The position numbers were made by a program, and so were the translations under genes. Under the pieces are notes generated by a model. The model was given only the letters and a program-made list of their open reading frames with translations, did no database searches and was not told the DNA's origin. Below, in pieces: positions 1 through 9,302 of a DNA stretch of 64,000 nucleotides (the first letter of the stretch is position 1; every line of letters begins with the position of its first letter). Origin of the DNA: Anaerococcus ihuae. Lineage in GTDB: Bacteria > Bacillota > Clostridia > Tissierellales > Peptoniphilaceae. The stretch spans positions 62,001-126,000 of the forward strand of contig NZ_CAKMRU010000002.1 of the NCBI RefSeq assembly GCF_928368155.1. Direction: 5' to 3'.

Positions 1-4
1 ATTT

Positions 5-658
5 ATGAAATTATTATTTGATTGTGATGGAACGATTCTTGATTCTATGCATATTTGGCTTGAACCCGTTGATAGGCTTTTAAAAGAATATAATTATAAT
101 TTGACAACTGAAGAAAAAGGACATTTTGAAGCTCTTCCCTTTAACGATACTATAAAATGGTTAAAGGAAAATGTCTGTACCGACAAAAGTGAAGAGGAAG
201 TCTATAATTATTTTTCAAAAACAATAGAAGATGCCTACAAAAATCACCTTCTTCCAAAAGACGGAGCTGTAGAAGTTTTAAAAAATTTGAAAAACGAAGG
301 CTATGACATGTGTATTTGCTCATCAACTGACAAATTTCATTTGGTAAATGCGCTTACAAGACTTGAATTGATAGATTTATTTGATTTTATTCTCACTCCA
401 GATAAATTTCCCTACAAAAAAAGCGACAGGGAATATTGGCAAAAAGCACTCGATTATTACAAAATAGATGGCAAAGACGCCGTTTTATTTGACGATGCCC
501 TCTATGCCATAAAAGCTTCCAAAAAACTCGGCATAAAAACCGTAGGCATAAAAGACTTTCCACATAATAAAAATGAATGGGAAGAAATAAAAAAAGAAGC
601 AGACATGGTAATTGATAATATAAAAGACATAGATATGGAAAAAATTAAAAATCTATAA
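5..658 (+). CDS. HAD-superfamily hydrolase (phosphatase)
   Basis: A 217-residue haloacid dehalogenase-fold hydrolase, probably a small-molecule phosphatase of the phosphoglycolate phosphatase/beta-phosphoglucomutase type. Motif I is LFDCDGT at residues 4-10, with the nucleophile Asp7 and Asp9. A helical cap follows, then motif II (CSST around residue 107) and motif IV (LFDDALYAIKAS, near residue 162). The substrate cannot be read from sequence. The start lies 4 bases inside the window, so its ribosome site is not visible and a longer upstream form cannot be excluded. The gene ends at a palindrome later invaded by the IS3-type element. Confidence 0.85.
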   Translation: MKLLFDCDGTILDSMHIWLEPVDRLLKEYNYNLTTEEKGHFEALPFNDTIKWLKENVCTDKSEEEVYNYFSKTIEDAYKNHLLPKDGAVEVLKNLKNEGYDMCICSSTDKFHLVNALTRLELIDLFDFILTPDKFPYKKSDREYWQKALDYYKIDGKDAVLFDDALYAIKASKKLGIKTVGIKDFPHNKNEWEEIKKEADMVIDNIKDIDMEKIKNL

Positions 659-661
659 AAT

Positions 662-723
662 AAAACCACCAAATGAACTGACCCCCCAAAAGTTGGACTT
701 AAAAACCAACTTAAGGAGGTCAG
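662..723. repeat. Left half of a palindrome split by the IS; resembles an IS end
   Basis: Joining 662-723 to 2351-2371 (dropping the IS and one CAG copy) rebuilds a palindrome of about 85 bp. ACCACC and TGAACTGACC pair with GGTCAGTTCA and GGTGGT, and an inner AAGTTGG pairs with CCAACTT. It ends in a T run and could serve as a two-way terminator between the HAD gene and the MATE gene. Bases 674-723 also match the orfA-side end of the neighbouring IS (2347 back to about 2297) almost throughout. It may therefore be a solo IS end or a MITE. Confidence 0.6.
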
Positions 724-749
724 TAAGGTGACCCCATAAAGTTGGACCT

Positions 750-784
750 AATACCAGAGTTAGAACTAAACTAGCTCTGGTATT
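750..784. terminator. Hairpin in the left end of the IS
   Basis: AATACCAGAG (750-759) pairs perfectly with CTCTGGTATT (775-784) around a 15-base loop. It lies between orfB and the IS end. It may stop transcription into or out of the element, although the T run is short. Confidence 0.45.
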
Positions 785-884
785 TCTTTGTCCTTTCTAC
801 CCTTATAAAAAATTTGATAATGCTTTTATTTTAAATGTGCTCTGGTATTTCTTTGTCCTTTCTACCCCTAGGGGTAGGAAATTT

Positions 885-1718
885 TTATGCTGCATTTTTA
901 TTTCTATATTCTACTGGTGATAGGTATCCTAATTTTTCTTTTATTCTTTCTTCGTTATAATATTTTATGAAATCTTCTATTGTTTGTTTTAAGTGCTCGT
1001 ATGAATAGAATTTGTGTCCGTAATTTATTTCTTGTTTTAATATTCCAAAGAAGTTTTCCATTGGTGAGTTGTCTAAGCAGTTGCCTTTTCTGGACATGGA
1101 TTGGATAATGCCGTTTGCTTCTAGCCTTGATGTGTATTGATTTTTTTGATATGCCCATCCTTGGTCTGAGTGGAATATTCTTTTTTCTTTTGTTTTGTTA
1201 GTTACTTTTATTGCTTTATCTAAGGCTTTTAGGATTGGTTCTATTGTTGGTTGTTTTGATATTTCATAGCTTAGTATTTCACTGTTGTACATATCTAGGT
1301 ATGGGTTTAGATAAAGTTTCTTTATTTGATAGTTGCCTTTTTTATCTTTTTCTAAATACTTAAATTCTGTTGTATCTGTTGTTATTTGGATGTATGGTTT
1401 TTCTACTTTAAAGTTTCTTTTTATTTTATTGTCTGATATTTTTCCTATCTGTCCTTTGTAGGATGAGTATTTTCTTGATTTTCTTGAATAACTTTTTACT
1501 TGTAGTTTTAGCTTTTGAACTAATCTTTGTACTTTCTTTTTATTTATTATTAGCCCTGTTCTTTTTAACATAGCTGTTATTCTTCTGTATCCATAGTTTG
1601 GATTTTCTTTTCTTATCTTAAGTATTTTATTTTCTATTTCTAGATCTTTATTTGGTTTATTTAATCTTTTTTGCCAATACATGTATGTTGATTTTGGAAG
1701 ATTAAAGTATTTTAACAA
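885..1718 (-). CDS. IS150-type transposase OrfB (DDE catalytic part)
   Basis: The catalytic half of an IS3-family transposase, with an rve integrase core. The DDE acidic residues lie in TTDTTEF, in HSDQGWAY, and at the Glu of NSPMENFFGILKQE. The separately listed start is a TTG. The frame stays open upstream across the end of orfA, and the sequence before the TTG (including EVIRSLREKFKLKDLL) is protein-like. The active product is therefore probably the OrfAB fusion made by -1 frameshifting at 1806-1814. OrfB carries strand transfer at the IS ends. Confidence 0.9.
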   Translation of the reverse strand: MLKYFNLPKSTYMYWQKRLNKPNKDLEIENKILKIRKENPNYGYRRITAMLKRTGLIINKKKVQRLVQKLKLQVKSYSRKSRKYSSYKGQIGKISDNKIKRNFKVEKPYIQITTDTTEFKYLEKDKKGNYQIKKLYLNPYLDMYNSEILSYEISKQPTIEPILKALDKAIKVTNKTKEKRIFHSDQGWAYQKNQYTSRLEANGIIQSMSRKGNCLDNSPMENFFGILKQEINYGHKFYSYEHLKQTIEDFIKYYNEERIKEKLGYLSPVEYRNKNAA

Positions 1719-1785
1719 GTCTTTTAGTTTAAATTTTTCTCTTAATGATCTAATGACCTCAGATATTCGTCTATTTCTTCCTGTG

Positions 1786-2292
1786 TCATTTGAGAGAATT
1801 GAATCTTTTTTTTAGAATTTCTACTTCCATTTGAAGATAGTAGTTCTCTTCTTTTAGTTTTTCTAATTCTCTTAGATCTTCTTTAATTTTAGTTTTATTA
1901 ACAGATATTTTCTTACCGTCTTTTCTCATTTTTGAAGGTCTTCCTCTCTTTTTTGGTTTTAGTCCTTCAATTCCTCTTTCTCTAAACTCACTTACCCATC
2001 TAGCTATTATGCTTGGGTTTGTGATTTTAAGTTCATTAGCGAGACTTTGATAGGACATTTCTCCTGTTAAGTACAAGTTTACTACATTTAGTTTGAAGTC
2101 TAAAGAGTAATTATTATTCCTTCTTGATATTTTTATTCCCTCATAGCCTTGATTTTCATAAGCATTAACCCACGTTCTAATAGTAGATTTGTCTTGGATA
2201 TTGTATTTTTTTGATAATTCTTTGTATCCTATTTGTCCTTCAAGATATTCTTTTACTACTTTCATCTTAAATTCTGTATTGTATTTTGTCAT
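1786..2292 (-). CDS. IS150-type transposase OrfA (DNA-binding part)
   Basis: A 168-residue protein that binds the IS ends. It has two successive helix-turn-helix units (about residues 1-55 and 60-115) of the IS150/InsJ kind, then a leucine-zipper-like helix with ELEKLKEENYYLQ. I chose the ATG at 2292 because AAGGAGG sits about 10 bases upstream. The longer reading to 2355 would run through the terminal inverted repeat and out of the element. The frame ends just past a run of eight A residues, where a -1 slip would fuse it to OrfB. Confidence 0.88.
   Translation of the reverse strand: MTKYNTEFKMKVVKEYLEGQIGYKELSKKYNIQDKSTIRTWVNAYENQGYEGIKISRRNNNYSLDFKLNVVNLYLTGEMSYQSLANELKITNPSIIARWVSEFRERGIEGLKPKKRGRPSKMRKDGKKISVNKTKIKEDLRELEKLKEENYYLQMEVEILKKRFNSLK
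1806..1814 (-). promoter_or_regulatory. Programmed -1 frameshift site of the IS
   Basis: Read on the minus strand this is CTAAAAAAAAG. OrfA decodes it as CTA AAA AAA AGA. A -1 slip continues AAA GAT TCA ATT and enters the long orfB frame without a stop. This A-run slippery site is the usual device in IS3-family elements. Confidence 0.75.
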
Positions 2293-2389
2293 TAAAAAAC
2301 TGACCTCCTTAGTTGGTTTGTTAGTCCAACTTTTGGGGGTCAGTTCACAGTTCAAATGGTGGTTATTTTTTTATATTTTTAAAAAAATC

Positions 2390-3751
2390 TTATCTAAAAT
2401 CAACAAATTTTAAATTCTTTTTAATTTTCTTTCTCAAAAGATAAAGAGAAAGTAGGCCTTTTATTATTGATGTTATAGTCATTGATAACCAAATTCCCAA
2501 AACTCCAAAATATGGAATTAATAAAAATGAAATTGGAATTCTTGCTGCATTAAATATTACAGAAATAGCTGATGGTGTTCTTGTATCAGATAAAGCTTGG
2601 AAAATTCCTGTAGATCCAATTTCTAAGGACATCATTAATTGGCTTGCAGAAAGAATAGCCAAATATTTTGCCCCCAAATTTATTGTTTCTAAATCTCCTG
2701 GAACAAAAGCTTTGAACAAGTGATTTCTAAATCCAAAAAGAATAATAGTCGCCACTATCCCTATAAAACCGACAAGTTTTAAACTTTCTTTTACACCTTT
2801 TTTAACCCTATCAACCAAGCCTGCCCCGTAATTTTGTGCAATAAGTGATTGGATAACCACTTGGCAACCTTCGGTTGTTTTCCAAGAAATTGATTCGAGT
2901 TGACTTCCTATTGAATAAACTGCAACAGGTTTTGGGCCAAATCCTGCCATAAGTTTATTTAAAATAATAGTTATAAAAGCATGAATTCCACTGATAAATG
3001 AAACCGGAAGTCCAAGTTCAAAAATTCTTTTTTGCCATTTTGTAGACAAGGTAAAATTTTCTAAAGAATCTTTTATTACTCCTTTTTTTCTTTTCATGAC
3101 AAATAAAAATATTAAAAATACAGTAGCTTGACCTGTAACAGTTGCAAAAGCAGCCCCTCTTATTCCCATAGGAGGTATTGGTCCAAAGCCAAAAATAAAA
3201 AGAGGATCCAAAATTATATTAAGAACAAGTCCAATTGTATTTATTTTAAAAGGAGTTACACTTTCTCCAATCGAATAAAAAGATTGGGAAAATATTGGAT
3301 TTAAAAATACAAAAATATAACCCAAGGCTGTAATTGAAAGATATGCATTTGCAAAATCAGAAACTTCCTTTCCAAGCTTATAAAAATCAATAATATAAGT
3401 TTTAAAAGTTAGGATTAAAATTATGTAAATTATTGCCGTAATGCTTCCTTGTATATATCCATTTTGTAAAATCAAAGAAGTAAGTTTTTTATCTTTTCTA
3501 CCATAAGCTTGAGCCGCATAAACTCCTCCCCCAATTTTTGCAATCAAGGACAAGGCTTCAGCAATCCAAGCCAAAAAATATGAAACTCCAACAGCAGCTA
3601 CAGCATTGGAACCAATCCTACCAATCCAAATCATATCAACCAAAGTATAGGCAATTTGAACAAAAGCAGTAAGAGTAAGAGGAATCGATAATATTATCAA
3701 AGATTTTCTAATATCTTCTTTAGTCAAATCAATATTTTTTCTCTTCTCCAT
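2390..3751 (-). CDS. MATE-family multidrug/cation antiporter
   Basis: A 453-residue membrane protein with about 12 hydrophobic segments and the MatE pattern repeated in each half. The first half has LSIPLTLTAFVQIAYTLVDMIW followed by GRIGSNAVAAVGVS. The family exports drugs and other toxic organic compounds in exchange for Na+ or H+. A clear AAGGAGGG site lies before ATG 3751. The stop is only 43 bases from the IS, which has separated this gene from its convergent HAD neighbour without damaging it. The substrate is unknown. Confidence 0.9.
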   Translation of the reverse strand: MEKRKNIDLTKEDIRKSLIILSIPLTLTAFVQIAYTLVDMIWIGRIGSNAVAAVGVSYFLAWIAEALSLIAKIGGGVYAAQAYGRKDKKLTSLILQNGYIQGSITAIIYIILILTFKTYIIDFYKLGKEVSDFANAYLSITALGYIFVFLNPIFSQSFYSIGESVTPFKINTIGLVLNIILDPLFIFGFGPIPPMGIRGAAFATVTGQATVFLIFLFVMKRKKGVIKDSLENFTLSTKWQKRIFELGLPVSFISGIHAFITIILNKLMAGFGPKPVAVYSIGSQLESISWKTTEGCQVVIQSLIAQNYGAGLVDRVKKGVKESLKLVGFIGIVATIILFGFRNHLFKAFVPGDLETINLGAKYLAILSASQLMMSLEIGSTGIFQALSDTRTPSAISVIFNAARIPISFLLIPYFGVLGIWLSMTITSIIKGLLSLYLLRKKIKKNLKFVDFR

Positions 3752-3895
3752 AAACCCTCCTTTATCATCTAATTTAAATTATTTTACCAAATTTTTTAGA
3801 AAATTTCTAAAAATTTAAAACTAATATAATCTCCTAAATTTTACGAAATATAAATTATTTTGTCAATAATTATCAATAGATTTACTTACACAAAT

Positions 3896-3924
3896 AAAAA
3901 CGCTCTTTTTAAGAGCGTTTTAAA
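3896..3924 (-). terminator. Terminator after msmK
   Basis: AAACGCTCTT (3898-3907) and AAGAGCGTTT (3911-3920) form a tight stem, followed on the minus strand by a T run. It ends the maltodextrin operon. Confidence 0.9.
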
Positions 3925-3926
3925 AA

Positions 3927-5039
3927 TTATTCTATAATTAGTTTTGTTTCTGGATCAAATAAATATGATTTTTCCATATCAAAGGCGAATTTTGTAGTTT
4001 CTCCTACTTTTGCTTTGGTTGATGGGCTTACTCTTGCTGTTATTTGGTCTTCTCCGAGATCAAAATATAGGTAAACTTCTGCTCCCATTAGCTCGTATAC
4101 TCTAATTTTTGCATCAATTATTGCTTCTTTATCTGCTTTTTCTAAGAATTCTTCCTCATCATATATTGATTCTGGTCTGATTCCAAAGATTAGTTTTTTT
4201 CCTATATAATTTTTTTCTACAAGAAGATCTGCCTTTTCTTTTGGTAATTTTAATTTTATATGATCATTTTTAACGTAAACTTCTTCGTTTTCTTTTAAAA
4301 CTTCTACGTCTATTAGATTTATTTGTGGTGATCCTATAAAACTTGCTACAAATAAATTTTTTGGGTGGTCGTAAAGGTTTTGTGGAGTATCAATTTGTTG
4401 GACTACTCCGTCTTTCATTACAACGATTCTTGTTCCAAGCGTCATTGCTTCTGTTTGGTCGTGAGTTACATAGATCATTGTTGTTCCCAATTTTTGATGG
4501 AGTTTTGAAATTTCTATTCTCATTTGAACCCTAAGTTTTGCGTCAAGGTTACTTAATGGTTCATCCATCAAAAATACTTTTGGATTTCTTACAATAGCTC
4601 GTCCCATTGCAACTCTTTGTCTTTGTCCACCTGATAATTGTTTTGGTTTTCTTTTTAATAAATTTTCTATTCCCAAAATTTTTGCAGCTTCTTTTACTTT
4701 TTTGTCAATTTCGTCTTTTGGAATTTTTTTGATTTTTAATGAAAATGCCATATTATCGTAAACTGTCATGTGTGGATAGAGGGCATAGTTTTGAAAAACC
4801 ATGGCTATATCCCTATCTTTTGGTAAAACATCATTTACAACTTTGTCGCCTATTTTTAACTCTCCAGAGCTAATTTCTTCTAGACCTGCAATCATTCTCA
4901 AGGTTGTAGATTTTCCGCATCCTGATGGGCCAACGAAAATTATAAATTCTTTATCTTCAATTTCCATATTAAAATCTTTGACCGCATGAAAGCCGTTGTC
5001 ATAAATTTTATTTATATTTTTCAAACTTAAATTTGCCAT
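3927..5039 (-). CDS. msmK: Sugar ABC transporter ATPase (MsmK/UgpC type)
   Basis: A 370-residue ATP-hydrolysing subunit of a CUT1 carbohydrate importer. It has Walker [11 protein letters not shown]-loop [11 protein letters not shown], signature LSGGQRQR, Walker [17 protein letters not shown] and the switch THDQTEAM. The C-terminal part (after about residue 240) is the MalK-like regulatory OB domain. It is the last gene of the mal operon, 51 bases after malQ, and probably powers MalFG. MsmK-type ATPases often serve several sugar importers, so its role may be wider. Confidence 0.92.
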   Translation of the reverse strand: MANLSLKNINKIYDNGFHAVKDFNMEIEDKEFIIFVGPSGCGKSTTLRMIAGLEEISSGELKIGDKVVNDVLPKDRDIAMVFQNYALYPHMTVYDNMAFSLKIKKIPKDEIDKKVKEAAKILGIENLLKRKPKQLSGGQRQRVAMGRAIVRNPKVFLMDEPLSNLDAKLRVQMRIEISKLHQKLGTTMIYVTHDQTEAMTLGTRIVVMKDGVVQQIDTPQNLYDHPKNLFVASFIGSPQINLIDVEVLKENEEVYVKNDHIKLKLPKEKADLLVEKNYIGKKLIFGIRPESIYDEEEFLEKADKEAIIDAKIRVYELMGAEVYLYFDLGEDQITARVSPSTKAKVGETTKFAFDMEKSYLFDPETKLIIE

Positions 5040-5090
5040 TTTTTCTCCTTTAATATTAGAATTTAGAGGTTAAATTTTAATATTTCGAAT

Positions 5091-6551
5091 TTATTTCCTA
5101 TTTTTTTCTATAATTTTTTTCAAAAATTCTTCTTTTTCTTTTAAATTTTCCATTGAAGTGAATTTGAAAGACCAGTTTTTTTCATCTAAAGTTGCTGGAG
5201 TGTTGATTCTTGCTTCATCTCCCAAGCCCAAAATATCTTGGAGTGGGATTATTACATATTCACTATCTCTTCCCATGGCAAATTCAAAAAAATCTTCTGC
5301 TGTATTTTTGTTTTTTATACCAAGTTTTTCAAATAATTTTCTTATATCTTCTCTTTTTTCTTCACTCAATCCCTCATACCAATCCATTAGGGTCTTGTTA
5401 TCGTGAGTTCCTGTGTAGGCTACTGAATTTTTTGGAGCGTAAATGTATTCTTTTTCTTTTGGCTTTAAAAATTCTTGGATTATAACCATGCCTTTTAGGT
5501 CAAAATAATCTCTAAGTTCATAAACTTCTGGTCTTATTTCTCCCAAATCTTCTGCTATAAATTCTACATCTTTTAATTCCTTTTTTACTTTTTCAAATAA
5601 TTCATAGCCTGGTGCAAGAAGCCACTCTCCTTTGATTGCAGTTTCTTCTTTTGCATCAATAACCCAATAGGTATCAAAAGCTCTAAAATGATCAAGTCTT
5701 ACTATATCGTAAAGCTTTCCGTTATAGGCAAGTCTGTTTATCCAAAAGGAAAAGTCATCTTCTTTTATTTTTTCCCAATTATAAATTGGATTTCCCCATC
5801 TTTGTCCTGTTGCTGAAAAATTATCTGGTGGGACTCCTGCTATTGATTTTGGATTTCCATCTTTTGTTATTTGGAAATATTTTTGGTTTTCCCAAACATC
5901 TAGGCTATCAAGTCCAACATAAAACGGAATATCTCCTACAATTTTTATTTGCTTTTTGTTTGCATAAGCTTTTAAATCCATCCATTGTTTATAAAAAACA
6001 TATTGGATAAAAATTTCATAATTGATTTTATCTTGGTAAGGGGTCAAATCGAATTTTTTATCAACAATCCAATTTTTCATTTCATCTGGCCACTCATTCC
6101 AAGATTTTAAGCCATTTTCTTTTTTTAGGGTGATAAAAACTCCATAATTGTAGACAAAATCAAATTTTAAAAATTCTTTGTAAGATTCATCTTCATAACC
6201 CCTATTTTTTTTGAAATTTTCGTAGGCAATTTTTAAATATTTTCCCTTAAATTCTCTTACAAAATTATAATCAATTCTTGATTTTTGCTCTATTTTTTCT
6301 GGTTTTTTTTCAAGAAGTCCATCTTCATGCAGAAGTTCTAAACTTATATAAATTTCATCTCCAGCAAATGAAGAGTATGGTTGGTAGGGAGAATTTCCGT
6401 ATCCAAGTGGATTTAATGGTAAAATTTGCCACATATCAAATCCTGATTTTTTTATTATATCTATAAAATCATAGGATACTCTTCCAAAATCTCCAATTCC
6501 ATAATCTCCATTTAGACTTTGAAGGGGTAGTAGAATACCTGCTTTTTTCAT
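5091..6551 (-). CDS. malQ: 4-alpha-glucanotransferase (amylomaltase)
   Basis: A 486-residue GH77 enzyme that moves glucan chains between maltodextrins and releases glucose. GH77 hallmarks are visible: the nucleophile Asp in IVRLDHFRAFDTYW, the acid/base Glu in FIAEDLGEI, and the YTGTHDNKT motif. The N-terminal NPLGYGNSPYQPYSSFAG is also typical. Length is normal for the short bacterial class. A GGAG site lies before ATG 6551 and only 2 bases separate it from malR. It processes the sugars brought in by MalEFG-MsmK in the cytoplasm. Confidence 0.95.
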   Translation of the reverse strand: MKKAGILLPLQSLNGDYGIGDFGRVSYDFIDIIKKSGFDMWQILPLNPLGYGNSPYQPYSSFAGDEIYISLELLHEDGLLEKKPEKIEQKSRIDYNFVREFKGKYLKIAYENFKKNRGYEDESYKEFLKFDFVYNYGVFITLKKENGLKSWNEWPDEMKNWIVDKKFDLTPYQDKINYEIFIQYVFYKQWMDLKAYANKKQIKIVGDIPFYVGLDSLDVWENQKYFQITKDGNPKSIAGVPPDNFSATGQRWGNPIYNWEKIKEDDFSFWINRLAYNGKLYDIVRLDHFRAFDTYWVIDAKEETAIKGEWLLAPGYELFEKVKKELKDVEFIAEDLGEIRPEVYELRDYFDLKGMVIIQEFLKPKEKEYIYAPKNSVAYTGTHDNKTLMDWYEGLSEEKREDIRKLFEKLGIKNKNTAEDFFEFAMGRDSEYVIIPLQDILGLGDEARINTPATLDEKNWSFKFTSMENLKEKEEFLKKIIEKNRK

Positions 6552-6553
6552 TT

Positions 6554-7591
6554 TTACTCCTTACTAACAATTTGTGCTGTTGTTTTACCAACAAACAAAT
6601 CAGCATCAAATTCTGTTATCTTTTCATATGGTTTTTTCTTTATTATTTTAAATAAATCTTTTACAGACTTATAGGCAATTTCTGATGCAGGTTGGATAAT
6701 TGTAGTGATTGGTTTTAATAAATATTTGTTCATTTCTATTCCATCAAAACCTGCAATCGAATAATCTTCTGGAATTTTTTTTCCAAAATCATCTATGGCC
6801 TTAATTGCTCCCATGGCAACTGTATCGGATATGGCAAAAATCGCTGTACAATCCACATTTTCTTTTACAATTTTTTTACCAATCTCGTATCCGTGTTCTA
6901 GGGAATATGGATTTACTCCTTTTTTTGGAGGAAAAATTAAATTTCCATCAAATTTTAAACCTTCATCTTCAAGTGCTTTTTTGTAACCCATAAGCCTTAG
7001 CTTTCCTATACTTTCATCGTCTGTTCTCGGGGCAATAAAGGCGATTTTTTTGTGGCCAATACCTATCAAATATTTTACTATTTTTTCGCTTTGAACAAAA
7101 TCATCTATGCCCAAGCAAGCTGACCTGTTAATTTCTAAATCCTTATTTATTATTGTTGTCATTGTAAAAGGAATATCTAGAGCTTTTAAACTTTTCCTAT
7201 CATTTACAAAATATCCACCCAGAAATATTATTCCCTCTGGTTTTAAATTTTTTACAACCTTGTGGGCAATTTCAACCTCATTTGAATTCTCTTCTACCTT
7301 TTGTAGGGCAAAAGTATAGCCTTTTTTTGTAATTTCTTCTTCAAGAACTTTTAACATTGGAGTGAAAAATGGATTTGTAATTCCTTTAATGAGGACAGCT
7401 ATGGTTTTTGTTTTTGTTATTTTTAAATTTCTTGCGTTTTGGTTTGGGACATAGCCCAAATCGTCAATAGTTTTTAAAATTTTCTCCTTGGTTTCCGAGC
7501 TTATTTCATCGCCATTATTTATAGCTCTTGAAACAGTGCTCACACTCACACCACAAATAGATGCTATTTCTTTTATGGTTACTCTTTTCAC
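6554..7591 (-). CDS. malR: LacI-family repressor of the maltodextrin operon
   Basis: The N-terminal LacI helix-turn-helix reads VTIKEIASICGVSVSTVSRAINNG. A periplasmic-binding-protein-like sensor domain follows to the C-terminus, ending with KTTAQIV. I chose GTG at 7591, with AAAGGA 7 bases upstream, over the TTG at 7621. That TTG lies inside malG and has its ribosome site directly against it. It probably senses maltose or maltodextrin and binds the operator at 10910-10923, giving autoregulation because the gene is in the operon. The ligand is inferred from context. Confidence 0.88.
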   Translation of the reverse strand: MKRVTIKEIASICGVSVSTVSRAINNGDEISSETKEKILKTIDDLGYVPNQNARNLKITKTKTIAVLIKGITNPFFTPMLKVLEEEITKKGYTFALQKVEENSNEVEIAHKVVKNLKPEGIIFLGGYFVNDRKSLKALDIPFTMTTIINKDLEINRSACLGIDDFVQSEKIVKYLIGIGHKKIAFIAPRTDDESIGKLRLMGYKKALEDEGLKFDGNLIFPPKKGVNPYSLEHGYEIGKKIVKENVDCTAIFAISDTVAMGAIKAIDDFGKKIPEDYSIAGFDGIEMNKYLLKPITTIIQPASEIAYKSVKDLFKIIKKKPYEKITEFDADLFVGKTTAQIVSKE

Positions 7592-7595
7592 TTTT

Positions 7596-8432
7596 TTATC
7601 CTTTGATTGCTCCTGCTGCAACTCCTTTTACTATATGTTTTTGCATGGTCAAATAAAATACAATAACTGGTAACATACTAAGAACAAGCATAGCCATCAT
7701 AGCTCCCAAATCTTTGTTTCCATTGCTTCCTACAAGCATTTGGATTACAACTGGAATGGTTTTGTAAGGTGTACTTACTCCAATTACAAGATATGGAAGA
7801 AGATAGTCATTCCAAATCCACATTGTATTTAAAATAGCAACTGTAATTGCTGTTGGTTTTAATATAGGAAGAATTATATAGAAGAAATGTTTTATTGGAG
7901 AACACCCATCTATCATTGATGCTTCTTCGATTTCTATTGGGATTGATTTTATAAAGCCTGAAAACATAAATACTGAAAGTCCACTACCAAATCCTAAATA
8001 TAAAACAACCATACCGATTGGATTGTTTAAATGTAGGAAGTCTGCAACTTTTATAGTTGGAAACATAACCATTTGGAAAGGAACTATCATTGAAAAAACA
8101 AACAAATAATAAATTACTTGTGTAAATTTATTTTTAACTCTTGTTAAATAATATGCAGTCATTGCTGATAAAAGCACAACTACAAAAACTGAGATTATTG
8201 TTATAAAAAATGACCAACCAGCTGCTTGGAAAAATCCTGTTCTCGCAAGTCCTGAAACATAATTTTCAAGCCCTGCAAAAGATTCTCCTTTTGGAAGGCT
8301 AAATGGTGAATCGCTTATAAAAAATCTTCCCTTGAAAGAATTAATAAGAATAAAACCTATAGGAAATAGGAAAACTCCTAATAGAACCAACATTATTACG
8401 AATAAAATTGAATTTATAGTTTTCTCTTTCAT
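7596..8432 (-). CDS. malG: Maltodextrin ABC permease, MalG type
   Basis: A 278-residue inner-membrane subunit with about six membrane helices. The EAA loop that docks the ATPase reads EEASMIDGCSPIKHFFYIILPILKP, near residues 172-196. The C-terminus MQKHIVKGVAAGAIKG is typical of MalG-type CUT1 permeases. It abuts malF directly and ends 4 bases before the malR GTG, so the genes are co-translated. It forms the membrane channel with MalF. Confidence 0.92.
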   Translation of the reverse strand: MKEKTINSILFVIMLVLLGVFLFPIGFILINSFKGRFFISDSPFSLPKGESFAGLENYVSGLARTGFFQAAGWSFFITIISVFVVVLLSAMTAYYLTRVKNKFTQVIYYLFVFSMIVPFQMVMFPTIKVADFLHLNNPIGMVVLYLGFGSGLSVFMFSGFIKSIPIEIEEASMIDGCSPIKHFFYIILPILKPTAITVAILNTMWIWNDYLLPYLVIGVSTPYKTIPVVIQMLVGSNGNKDLGAMMAMLVLSMLPVIVFYLTMQKHIVKGVAAGAIKG

Positions 8433-9278
8433 TTAATGTTCCACCTCTTTTTCTCTTGTAACTCTGATTTGAAGATAGGCAATAGCTGCTACTATAATAA
8501 AGAAAATAACCGCTTTTGCTTGTCCAACTCCTTCAAATCCGTTTCTTGAAAACATAGTGTCAACTATATTCATAGCAAGCATTTCTGTTTTATACATTGG
8601 AGCTCCTGCTGTCAAGGCAAGGTTTTGATCGTATAATTTAAAACTGTTTGTCAAAGTTAAAAATGTACAAATAGTAATTGATGGCATAACCATTGGAATA
8701 GTAATTGATTTTAAAGTTTGCCACTTGCTTGCTCCATCAATTTCTGCAGCTTCAATCAAGGCTTGTGGGACATTTTGAAGTCCTGCTATATAAATTACCA
8801 TCATATAACCAATTAATTGCCAATTCATAAGGATAACCAAGCCCCAAAAACCATATTTTTGATTTGCCAAAAGTGTTTGTCCAAAATTTAATAAAAAAGA
8901 ATCAATCATAACTTGCCAAGTATAACCAAGAACGATTCCACCGATTAAGTTTGGCATAAAAAATACAGTCCTAAATAAATTTTTCCCTTTAATTTTTCTT
9001 GTAAGGACAACAGCTAGGGCAAAGGCAATAATATTTATAGAAATTACACAAACAATTGTAAATAAAACTGTAAAAATAAAAGCTCTACCAAATCTTTGTC
9101 CACTTGAAAAGGCTGTTACATAATTTTGAAAACCTACAAATTCAGAATTAAAAATTGTGGTAAATTTTGTAAAAGAAAGTCCAATTCCCAAAATAAAAGG
9201 AATGATAAAAACTATACAAAATACTAAAAAAGTAGGTAAAACAAAAAATGGGAAATATTTTTTCAATATTTTTTCCAT
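8433..9278 (-). CDS. malF: Maltodextrin ABC permease, MalF type
   Basis: A 281-residue CUT1 permease with six predicted helices. Its EAA loop reads EAAEIDGASKWQTLKSITIPMVMP. It lacks the large P2 loop of enterobacterial MalF, as is usual in Firmicutes. A GGAGG site lies before ATG 9278. It lies downstream of malE, beyond a terminator, so it is probably made in smaller amounts than the binding protein. It shares its stop/start boundary with malG. Confidence 0.92.
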   Translation of the reverse strand: MEKILKKYFPFFVLPTFLVFCIVFIIPFILGIGLSFTKFTTIFNSEFVGFQNYVTAFSSGQRFGRAFIFTVLFTIVCVISINIIAFALAVVLTRKIKGKNLFRTVFFMPNLIGGIVLGYTWQVMIDSFLLNFGQTLLANQKYGFWGLVILMNWQLIGYMMVIYIAGLQNVPQALIEAAEIDGASKWQTLKSITIPMVMPSITICTFLTLTNSFKLYDQNLALTAGAPMYKTEMLAMNIVDTMFSRNGFEGVGQAKAVIFFIIVAAIAYLQIRVTREKEVEH

Positions 9279-9302
9279 AAAAACCTCCTTTATGGATTTT
9301 TT

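Larger units (their letters stand above)
724..2347 (-). mobile_element. IS3-family (IS150 group) insertion sequence
   Basis: The element is about 1.62 kb with orfA and orfB on the minus strand. The right end reads inward TGAACTGACCCCCAAAAG. The left end reads TAAGGTGACCCCATAAAG, an imperfect inverted match. The trinucleotide CAG flanks both sides (721-723 and 2348-2350), the 3-bp target duplication typical of the IS150 group. The left non-coding end (724-884) holds a hairpin (750-784), a 29-bp direct repeat (774-802 and 839-867) and a perfect 16-bp palindrome (862-877). Both reading frames are intact, so it may be active. Confidence 0.85.

Noticed and set aside
955-1158. Small minus-strand frame within orfB
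   Set aside because: Out-of-frame shadow of the transposase with no ribosome site.
674-2347. IS3-type element with its left end at 674
   Set aside because: The 674-698 sequence copies the orfA-side end, not the orfB-side end. Only the 724 boundary gives matching CAG duplications on both sides.
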